Positions 41,401-64,000 of a stretch of 64,000 bases of DNA are shown in pieces. Location of the stretch: the NCBI GenBank assembly GCA_946803715.1, contig CAMPET010000066.1, positions 206,828 through 270,827 on the forward strand, read 5' to 3'. A program made the position numbers and the translations under genes. This stretch comes from Beroe ovata. Taxonomy: Eukaryota; Ctenophora; Nuda; Beroida; Beroidae. Within the stretch, counting starts at the first letter, position 1, and each line of letters starts with the position of its first letter. The notes beneath the pieces are model-generated. The model worked only from the letters and a program-made list of their open reading frames with translations. It was not told where the DNA came from and made no database searches.

Positions 41401-42288
41401 ACCTGGTTTGTAACCACCTGGTTTATAACAACCTGGTTTATAACCACCTGGTTTATAACCACCTGGTTTATAACCAATGGGTATAACCACCTGGTTTAAA
41501 AGTTGTGACTACCTTGCTGTTATCTTGAGCTATAAACTTCCTATAAACTTCCCATTGTGACACAGGTAGCTTTGAAAGAGCTGGTCGCCGATGTACAGGA
41601 AATGAAGAAGAATCTGGACACCGTTCTCGATGAGCGAGACAAGCAGAGAGACAACTTTGTGATCTTCAGGTAATCTGCCCGAATCTGATCAAAGGTTTTG
41701 AATTTAATACCACCATCAAATGGATAGTGGAGATACGAGGATACCTACAACAACAACTGTAATACGCATTGTGCATTTGGCAACTAGTATTCAACTATAT
41801 CAGTTTTCCTCATTTTTAGTCGTTATTCTGCATCTTATCTACCATTGATGCATTAATCTCATAGTCATTACAATAAAGCGCGATTCCATCTCCCTTGCGA
41901 TTCTCGATTAAATTCTCTCCTGCAGTTTCTACAACCGTGCCAATCGTAAAGTGAAACGGCTCGGAGAGCAAACAAGGGCGATGCTGGAAAACTACCAGAA
42001 TGTATGCAAAGCTTTCGGAGAGAATCCGAAACAAACAGAACCCCAAGAATTCTTCAAATATTTCTCTGACTTTTTCATTCAGGTAAGATCTACTTCGAAT
42101 TTAACTACCGATATCATACATAATGACAGTTTTTAATGACAATTTTCCGTGATAAAACTATTCAGTTCGATAAAATCGAGAAGGAGCTGTATCAATCGGA
42201 CAATGTGAAGAAGAAGAATCCGTTGTCAAGAGAAACATCGCGAAGTCTTGTAGCTGAGGCTCTGTCTAGACGTGTTTCCATGTTCTGA
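34034..42288 (+). CDS. FMNL: FMNL-type formin (diaphanous-related), 5' end and part of the FH3 region missing
   Basis: Exons: 34034-34254, 34476-34616, 34997-35128, 35250-35402, [gap], 35787-36056, 36417-37498, 37603-37729, 37842-37968, 38150-38355, 38537-38683, 38788-38916, 41566-41669, 41926-42082 and 42166-42288; phases agree. The protein nucleates and elongates actin filaments under Rho-GTPase control. The order is: GTPase-binding/armadillo region (LECNAMGLWFNELVCDQQRG, VLLKLLDHL); coiled coil (35787-36056); a Ser/Arg-rich linker and Pro-rich FH1 (PPPPPPPPFLP); and FH2 from LPLLHWNPLRN through MGSVLDELDLSGFEDQFK, LDTNRARNAMIIQRRV, VELLNGCVPSREESDKL, LALGNYMNSNRKGVAGGFK, LLHYIVKTIHASKPEL and FGENPKQTEPQEFFKYF. 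The tail is basic (VKKKNPLSRETS), with only a weak DAD. GBD and FH2 match FMNL better than DAAM or DIAPH. The N-terminus is not found, and 267 Ns (35434-35700) hide intronic or exonic sequence. Confidence 0.9.
34866..34973. repeat. About 108-bp hairpin (MITE-like) in an FMNL intron
   Basis: ATATTGTTACATCACCCCTA and GGTGCGTATT are matched in inverted order by AATACGCACCTCATAGGTG and TGATGTAACGATAT. The arms are about 38 bp with a few mismatches around a short loop. Possibly a small foldback element. Confidence 0.75.
35403..35700. other. (CA)n microsatellite and 267-base assembly gap
   Basis: A (CA)n tract after the exon ending at 35402, then Ns from 35434 to 35700, then another (CA)n tract to 35757. 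The gap lies in the FMNL FH3/dimerisation region. Confidence 0.95.
36102..36148 (+). repeat. 47-base perfect-type stem-loop just inside an FMNL intron
   Basis: CATCACTTGTTTGCCACCCACTG without more than one or two mismatches pairs with the following CAGTGGGAGGCAAACAAGTGATA (pieces shown: TCACTTGTTTGCC and GGCAAACAAGTGA). It begins 45 bases after the donor at 36057. Confidence 0.85.
36180..36335. repeat. GC-rich stretch in an FMNL intron
   Basis: It contains CGCGCGTTGCCGCGCG and TACCGCGCGCGGTGTA, separate small palindromes. It is similar in style to the GC-rich dispersed family but without its key modules, so membership is uncertain. Confidence 0.4.
39498..39597. repeat. 100-bp terminal-inverted-repeat hairpin in an FMNL intron
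   Basis: Ends GGAGTGGATGGC and GCCATCCACTCC are exact inverted repeats. Inside, ATTATCAGCTCGGG faces CCCTCGACTGATAAT, and TCGACCTTCGGTCTCGGA forms another small stem. Looks like a tiny MITE; no target duplication was obvious. Confidence 0.75.
39887..41194 (+). CDS. Single-pass membrane protein with PAN/apple-like and Sushi domains, nested in an FMNL intron
   Basis: An intronless frame of 435 residues lying wholly inside the FMNL intron between the exons ending at 38916 and starting at 41566, on the same strand. I do not recognise an orthologue. Features are: a hydrophobic N-terminus usable as a signal peptide; a PAN/apple-like segment around residues 85-150 (CAEYCRNIANCSFFLI, then LCALYN); a central Cys-containing region of unknown fold; a Sushi/CCP-like module near 305-365 (NCTPVMDIANGSLVV, then GQSVVFRCNEGHGV, C, C); and a strong membrane helix at about 386-408 (IVISGSVLVVVLVLLAMVCV) before a short cytosolic tail. 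Several N-glycosylation sequons fit a surface location. It may be transcribed from its own promoter or overlap formin pre-mRNA. Adhesion or recognition is only an inference. Confidence 0.8.
   Translation: MIALTIRSMIYLCLTERLASAETFLVVVSNTPMTESPFSTVKTVRTERNVAYYTTSERGPILLDLDECVTSSAVNPLHSHTPTHLFRVHSSAECAEYCRNIANCSFFLIQVSYSLCALYNTTDVAVNFGTVPNPEYIMGSMGCMECIRSVEDIPADTGIKIRDDAGSCLIFPSERERVRIDRGALGYKLAWGDCVAADTWVISESGPTRYRIHHGSMGKKWNVAWADYRNVFHVIFLAKIGDVTEKCMYFNLSPLRDGMLCRGFHLRATLVRLNLELLNNAIKLYTGEELASISIVKVSPPTNCTPVMDIANGSLVVKGRSPFFLQGQSVVFRCNEGHGVASLNYSSEQRVACSSTMLVEPCVPVYSTVLHSEMNQQFYGSYRGTMSIVISGSVLVVVLVLLAMVCVICRQLCIVVGGVVNSVLQSNLLSNPRFL
41385..41505. repeat. 15-bp minisatellite ACCACCTGGTTTATA, about seven units
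   Basis: Tandem units of CCACCTGGTTTATAA with single-base changes in an FMNL intron, shortly upstream of the exon at 41566. The unit is open on the minus strand (NQVVI repeats), which makes a spurious frame. Confidence 0.9.
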
Positions 42289-43059
42289 GAGTATAGAATA
42301 GCCTATCAAACTTGATTTTAATATTCAACTTTTATGATGTGATTGTGATTTGTTAAGAATTTGATAACTTTCTAGTATGAGGGATCTTCGCCCAGCAGAG
42401 AGACCTTCAGCTGTGGCACCTGGGGAGGTACGGGACTTGTTTCCCATTCCGGCCACGCTCAGCTAGGGTAGAGCTCCCACTGTGCCCTAGTGTGGCTGTG
42501 TGGACCCTGCGGGTCCATCCCCCTATTAGTAGTAGCTAACTTTCTATGCACACGTTCTAGTAGTAGTTCTACTCTGTTGCCTGAAATGTGGAAGGCTTTT
42601 GGGTCAGCTGTCACGCAGCAAGGGAACATAACATTAACTTTCCCACTTGATTGAGCATGGTGATAATGATATTGACCCTTGATTATTTGCTCTATGCTTT
42701 ACGATTCCTTATCTTACGGCTTACATCCTAATAAGCAAACACCTTTAAGCTGATAGTGCATTAATCACTTTAGATTGCTTTAGATTGATGTTTGACTTTG
42801 AATAATATAATGCACAATGTGCAGATGATTGTTAAAATTGAAAATATAGTGATTGAATGTTAATGATAATACTTCTTACTTTACTTTTCAATTTCACGGA
42901 AATGGATGTTTACGTCACTGTGAATAGAATTTCGTTTTCAAATGACTTTAAGTTTAAAGTTTAATCACTTCAAGTTTTAATCACTGCACACTGTATTGTT
43001 GATACTTATTGATTTTCTAGTTTTTTGACAATTTGGGATATTTTGAACATCATCTTCAA
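42289..43059. other. Intergenic downstream of FMNL
   Basis: About 770 bases. Near 42390-42540 there is a more GC-rich block with small stems (CTAGGGTAGAGCTCCCACTG; GGACCCTGCGGGTCC) that could be a repeat fragment. The remainder is AT-rich. No coding. Confidence 0.45.
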
Positions 43060-43560
43060 AATCTTGACTCATCCAGGGTTCAGTTGAGCCGAGCAGGATG
43101 TTATCTGCCCAGTTCCACTTGCCGAATAGAATTTGTCCATGTCCGTTGCCGGATGTAATCTGTCCACTGTTTCTTTGTTCTTGCGCTGTGCGCGCGCGCA
43201 AGAAACAGTGGACAGATAACATCCGGCAACATGTCCGCTGTTTCTTAAGCGCGGCGGCATCGATGACCATGAAGGCGCATTCGATGAAGGCGCGCAAGAA
43301 ACAGTGGACAGATAACATGAACATCGTATCCGGCATGAACTGTCCACTGTTTCTTGCACGCGGCGTTAAAAACGGAGCCGCGCGGCGCGCGCGGATTATC
43401 TGGGTATAATATAATGCAACGCGGCTTGTCTGGCGATGATAGACCGCTGATGCAAGCCGTTCAGGCGGCTCGCGTCATGGTCAGCAAGAATAAGTCTGAG
43501 AATAAGTTTGCGCCGCGCGCGCAAAACGAAATTCTCGACAGGGTCTATCATCGATCATCG
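43060..43560. repeat. GC-rich palindromic dispersed repeat, copy 4 (most complex)
   Basis: Several alternating-orientation copies of the phrase CTGTCCACTGTTTCTT/AAGAAACAGTGGACAG occur between 43155 and 43350, each close to a GCGCGC block, with GATAACATCCGGCAACATG and the closing modules AATTCTCGACAGGGTCTATC and CATCGATC. The modules also occur near 63920 and, in variant form, 16955 and 28750. It forms nested hairpins rather than one long stem. Confidence 0.75.
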
Positions 43561-43709
43561 ACAACAATTTCATATTCCTTAATTACTTGCACAATGCAAT
43601 GATAGATGATCCATTCATTGTCCTCTTTGAATAATATGGACAATTATAAGCAAAACGCATGTGTATCCATGGAGATGATTCGATTTCAGATATTTTGAGC
43701 CTATTTGGA

Positions 43710-44508
43710 CAGTGGTGCAAATCCAGGGGGGATGGGGGGGGATATATCCCCCCCCAATAATTTGGTGCCATCCCCTCCAATAATTACAAATATCATCCCC
43801 TCCAAAATTCCAACCATTTCTACTATCAGGATTCAGGATATGCTAAATTTCGCCGTGTTTGCATAAGTACCTTATTGAAATGATACACTTCTGCTCTCAT
43901 TATTGAACACAGATCATTATTTTTCATAAGCCATCACATTTACACTATCATGGGTCTAGTGACCATTTGCCAGTTCTGATAGAGAAGGGAAGGTGAAAGG
44001 GTGTCAAGTTGCCAAAGCAACCTCATTAATGTATGGACTCTGGGCAATGCATATATGGATAAACAAGCAAATTGGTACAGTGCAAAACATCTTTAATCTT
44101 GTCCAAAGCTAACGCTACACGCTAAACACGTTTTCACCTTTAAACCTACTGTAGATTGTAAACCTATGGTGTTGCTACTATAGTTGGTACTAGAATTTTC
44201 TAGTTTTTGATCGTTCCCTAACATGGTCGAACGTTGGAATTGTGATCGCTCGGTAGAAATTTTGCCCATTTTGATATCAATTTCGCAACACTATGGTCAA
44301 TGCCATTTTCCTCAAAGTCTTTGTGCTACTCTTTGTGCTATGATGTGTCCCATGAGTTGGACTTCATGTGAACGGTCATTTTCAATTATAACTCAATTAT
44401 CTAATTAAAAATTTTTGCTACCATCCCCCCCAATTTTAGAAAAAGTCAAAAATATGCCCCTGAGAACGAATTATACCCCCCAATGAAAAACACGGATTTG
44501 CACCACTG
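43710..44508. mobile_element. Non-autonomous hAT-type transposon with intact ends and 8-bp target duplication
   Basis: The 799-bp element starts CAGTGGTGCAAATCC and ends with its exact complement GGATTTGCACCACTG. It is flanked on both sides by TATTTGGA (43702-43709 and 44509-44516), a perfect 8-bp duplication as hAT elements make. G-rich and C-rich runs follow the ends, as in Zaphod-like hATs. Inside, 44223-44408 (+) encodes a fragment with TSCERSFSIITQLSN, the CERSFS hallmark of the hAT C-terminal dimerisation domain, but the rest of the transposase is missing. It is a deletion derivative that must have moved with an enzyme from elsewhere. The uniform target duplication suggests a fairly recent insertion. 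Confidence 0.88.
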
Positions 44509-44821
44509 TATTTGGAGGTCTGTGACATGAGTATCATCAGCATATCATCAGTGCAATCAAACAGTTCATTAAATGGAAACTTTGCCAGCGAAGCCCTTCT
44601 AATTCTCAGTTAACATCAATTAAAGATATAAAGTTTTTCAAAGTAGACAGTGAAATCCTGTTTTATGATGAAAAACGATGAAAAAGTATGCATGTGAAGA
44701 ATGGGACAAACATCTGAACGACGATATAGGTAGACTAAATCTGGTATATAATCCTGTAGAATAATTTATTTATTTATTAGGAGGTCTGTGAAGATGAACT
44801 CATAAAACTTTCGTTTAGGAG

Positions 44822-45961
44822 ATGTCAGAGACAATCTGCAAGTTTTATCTACAAGGTAATTGCAGATTTGGAAACAATTGCAAGTTTTCCCATGCAGTCA
44901 ACAAGAACAACTCATTTAGCAGATTTACTGACCCCAATAGGTTCTCATATGTCAATCCAGAAGAAAAGCTCAAACAGAAAGTCAAACAAAAGGTTGGTTC
45001 AGCAGATTCCATTACTGAGATCATAATAAATGATTTCAGGAATTGGCTTCCATCTAAAGTTTGGCCATTTTCATGTTACAGTGTCAATAACTTAGAGAAC
45101 ATTTTTCCTGAATTGAATGACCTTTCTATGGATGAAGCTAGATTCGCATATTTGAATGCGATGGAAACTGGTTCAATTGAACAACATATCCAAGAAATCA
45201 CAGCAGCAGGAAGAAAAACAGAAGAGTTTATTGCATCAGTGGCCAAAGCAAATAAACAGGAATTATTGATGCTTATACAGCAGAAAGTTGGGTCTGAAAG
45301 TAACTCTATGGATAATAGTATGTCTGAAAATATATTTGCCATAGGAAAAACCTCATCAAGTTATGCAACTTCAGGAAGTACAGCCCAGAATGCATTTGCT
45401 ACAAATCCTGCTTACCCTAACATGTTCCCTTCATCACATCAGACATCTAATATCTTCCAAGAAAAGTCAGAAAATATCTTTGCAACAGGCAATAATTCAT
45501 TTGGATCATTTGGATCACACAATGCTGGACAAAACATATTTGCCACTCAAAACTCTCAGCCACAGAACCCCTTTATGACAAAGGATTCCAATGATATGCC
45601 ATTTGGTGGTTCTGCTTTTGGAAATGCTCATGATCAACCACCTAATGGAAGTGCAGTTACCAATACAAGTTTTGTGCAAAGCAGCTCAATATTTGAAAAT
45701 AGTAGTTATTCAACAAATTCAAAGAATGAAGACTCAAAAACATCAGTTGTGAATTCCCCAATGAGTGCACCTGAACCTTCACTCAAACTAGATTATAATC
45801 CTTTTAGTAATAGTAGCTCAGTGAGTAACACAAAAACATATAGCGAAGATACTTCAAGGCTTCCCAAATTATCTGAAAGAGATCTGCTTCAATACAAGAA
45901 CCCTATGTTTGAGTGGGGACTTATTCCAGAATGCCCTCCTCCACCTGAACTCTGCAAATAG
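44822..45961 (+). CDS. NUP42: Nucleoporin NUP42/NUPL2-like, CCCH zinc finger
   Basis: An intronless frame of 379 residues (human 423). NUP42 sits on the cytoplasmic face of the nuclear pore and activates the DBP5 helicase through GLE1 during mRNA export. An N-terminal CCCH finger, CKFYLQGNCRFGNNCKFSH, has Cys6, Cys14, Cys20 and His24. A conserved helical middle region (about 60-160) resembles human NUP42 (WPFSCYSV...LSMDEARFAYLNAM aligned with WMFSVYSP...LSPEELRLEYHNFL). A low-complexity region of Asn/Ser/Phe repeats follows, with only a few FG pairs and many N-I-F-A-T motifs. The C-terminal LPKLSERDLLQYKNPMFEWG, then IPECPPPPEL, corresponds to the GLE1-binding tail. It begins 5 kb after the formin and ends 500 bases before the Domino gene. 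Confidence 0.9.
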   Translation: MSETICKFYLQGNCRFGNNCKFSHAVNKNNSFSRFTDPNRFSYVNPEEKLKQKVKQKVGSADSITEIIINDFRNWLPSKVWPFSCYSVNNLENIFPELNDLSMDEARFAYLNAMETGSIEQHIQEITAAGRKTEEFIASVAKANKQELLMLIQQKVGSESNSMDNSMSENIFAIGKTSSSYATSGSTAQNAFATNPAYPNMFPSSHQTSNIFQEKSENIFATGNNSFGSFGSHNAGQNIFATQNSQPQNPFMTKDSNDMPFGGSAFGNAHDQPPNGSAVTNTSFVQSSSIFENSSYSTNSKNEDSKTSVVNSPMSAPEPSLKLDYNPFSNSSSVSNTKTYSEDTSRLPKLSERDLLQYKNPMFEWGLIPECPPPPELCK

Positions 45962-46319
45962 TCAGCATAGAATTATGGGCTATTGCATGGAATATGACAG
46001 CTTGACAAGGTGGATAATGGATAAATGTCTGTTTTTGATATTGGGGAACATCTTGAAATTCAGAAAGATACTGTATTTATCCTTATAGGTTTATTATTTT
46101 GTTCTCGTGGCACAGATATAAGTTGATGTGCCACTATAATCTAAAAGTTTAACTTATTATTATTTTATAGTTATACCAAGTTACCATTTGTTAATAGCAG
46201 TTATAGTTGAATGACATAATCCTTTTTATTTGAATCGTGTTTGTTTATTTTTAATTTTTGCTGATCCATGATCTTTTTGCAAGATTATTTATGCTGATAT
46301 ATGTATTTGGTTTTTAAGT

Positions 46320-46325
46320 AATAAA
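46320..46325 (+). terminator. Likely poly(A) signal of NUP42
   Basis: An AATAAA hexamer about 360 bases after the NUP42 stop and 140 bases before the Domino start, in an AT-rich 3' region. Position fits a cleavage signal. Confidence 0.4.
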
Positions 46326-46464
46326 TAATACTTTTATGACTTGAGTACCTTTTCATATTCTCTATTAATTCCTAAGTTTACAGGATCGCTGAAATAGTGC
46401 CAATTACAGAAGTAACCATTTCAGTAACACTCATGTTTTCAAGGAGAAATATTAGATATGAGTT

Positions 46465-63028
<16,564 letters not shown>

Positions 63029-63559
63029 TCCTACCTCTGGGACGCAGTGTCTACTATAATAGAGTTTGAGATTGAGAGCTTGCAGTGAACAGTGATTCTT
63101 GAACTGTGAATCTGACGATACCAGTCAAAAGACACGTGATATTTATGACTTTATACTCGTGTATCCGTGAATGTTAAGATATGCTACCCGTGAAACTAAA
63201 TTATTGTTCCGCTGAAACACAACCGCAGTTTAATATCGCTATGATTTGCTACTTGAAGTTAAATAGCCAACGTGAAACAGTCAGTGTAACCTTGGCTTTA
63301 ATAACGAAAAAATGACGAAAAAAGTATCCAACTTCATTTTTAGCTTCTAATTCTTATTTTTAGCACACCATGTACAATGTACTTGATCAATGATCGCGTA
63401 TGCTTTTTGATCACGTAAATTAAATTGAATATTAACTCTTATCAGCCCAGATGCATGTCTTCAATTTTGTACTCCCCAACGAACACGTTGCACTTGCATC
63501 ATTGTAAATGTAACTGTAAGATGTTATCAATATCTGCAATCTGTGCAACTACAAGTGGT
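63029..63559. other. Domino 3' flank
   Basis: AT-rich sequence with no coding after the Domino stop. It presumably contains the 3' UTR. No AATAAA hexamer stands out on the plus strand. Confidence 0.5.
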
Positions 63560-63995
63560 TTACACACGCTACGCGCGCGCCTTCATCGAAGGCTGCGCCG
63601 ACACATGTCACTGTCAGATTTTATCTGACCTTTGTTTATCGAGCGGCGCGGGCGCTGGCGTGCGCGCGCCTTCATCGAAGGCGAACAGGGGTTTTCCCTA
63701 CCGTCGGCGCCGCGCGATCGAGATTCCGCCTCATGATTTTATTTCATGCAGCCGCCAAAGATTTGTTTGGCAATGCTCATGCTAGGCTTTTTGAGTCTGG
63801 CCTGGCGCGAGTTTCAGTGTTCAAATTCATTGCCGATCGATGATAAACCAGCTGTCGAGAATCTCGCTTTGCGCGCGCCGCAAACTTACTGTGACTCTCA
63901 GACATGCGCAATGCGGCTTGTTGCCGGATGTTATCTGTCCACTGTTTCTTGCGCGAGGCGCGCACTATGCGCTGATTTCGCGATATTTTAACNGC
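63560..63995. repeat. GC-rich palindromic dispersed repeat, copy 5
   Basis: It includes GCGCGCCTTCATCGAAGGC twice, TGTCAGATTTTATCTGACC, the GATCGATGATAAACCAGCTG then TCGAGAATCTCGCTTTGCGC module, and GCCGGATGTTATCTGTCCAC followed by TGTTTCTTGCGCG. Modules from all other copies are present here. It ends near a single N at 63993, at the window edge. Confidence 0.75.
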
Positions 63996-64000
63996 AAGAA

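Noticed and set aside
42390-42540. GC-rich block with small stems considered as a tRNA or small RNA gene
   Set aside because: No cloverleaf, no A/B box pair and no T-loop sequence could be placed.

Overview
The window is nuclear DNA from an animal. The genes are split by GT-AG introns, mostly 80-500 bp long. The gene set is metazoan in type: an animal-type fatty acid synthase start, ADCK1, DCAF11, glutaminase, an equilibrative nucleoside transporter, VAP, a PNISR-like SR protein, imidazolonepropionase, CAF-1 p60, an LDLa-domain GPCR, an FMNL-type formin, NUP42 and a Domino/SRCAP/EP400-type remodeller. High gene density, several intronless genes, one undivided SRCAP/EP400-type gene and modest similarity to the vertebrate proteins suggest a compact invertebrate genome. 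A sponge or another non-bilaterian is my favoured guess, at low confidence. Runs of N and single Ns beside microsatellites show it is a draft assembly. Gene models were built by reading splice sites by eye and checking that exon phases add up.

Layout. Positions 1-1500 hold a foldback/MITE-like element and (CA)-type microsatellite, lying just past the first two exons of a FASN gene. From 1652 to 22593 nine genes all lie on the minus strand: FASN (5' end only), ADCK1, an unrecognised three-TM protein, DCAF11, GLS, SLC29-type ENT, VAP, PNISR-like and AMDHD1. CHAF1B (10 exons, plus strand) starts divergently at 24174. Positions 27743-30540 are repeat-rich and contain a decayed reverse-transcriptase tail. 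An intronless LDLa GPCR (minus) follows, then an FMNL formin (plus, 34034-42288), which carries a complete PAN/Sushi membrane-protein gene inside one intron. Next come a non-autonomous hAT element with a perfect 8-bp target duplication and the intronless NUP42. The last 16.5 kb is one 32-exon Domino-type gene (46465-63028), which hosts a second Sushi-domain gene on the opposite strand inside an intron.

The genes do not form one pathway. Several are chromatin or RNA factors (CHAF1B, Domino, PNISR, NUP42), and the others serve metabolism, lipid contact sites, transport and signalling. The most notable points are: the Domino gene appears to encode two C-termini, a SANT form and a Q-rich form, from one alternative donor; both nested genes encode Sushi-domain extracellular proteins; and a GC-rich, palindromic dispersed repeat recurs in at least six places and looks like an undescribed non-autonomous foldback family.
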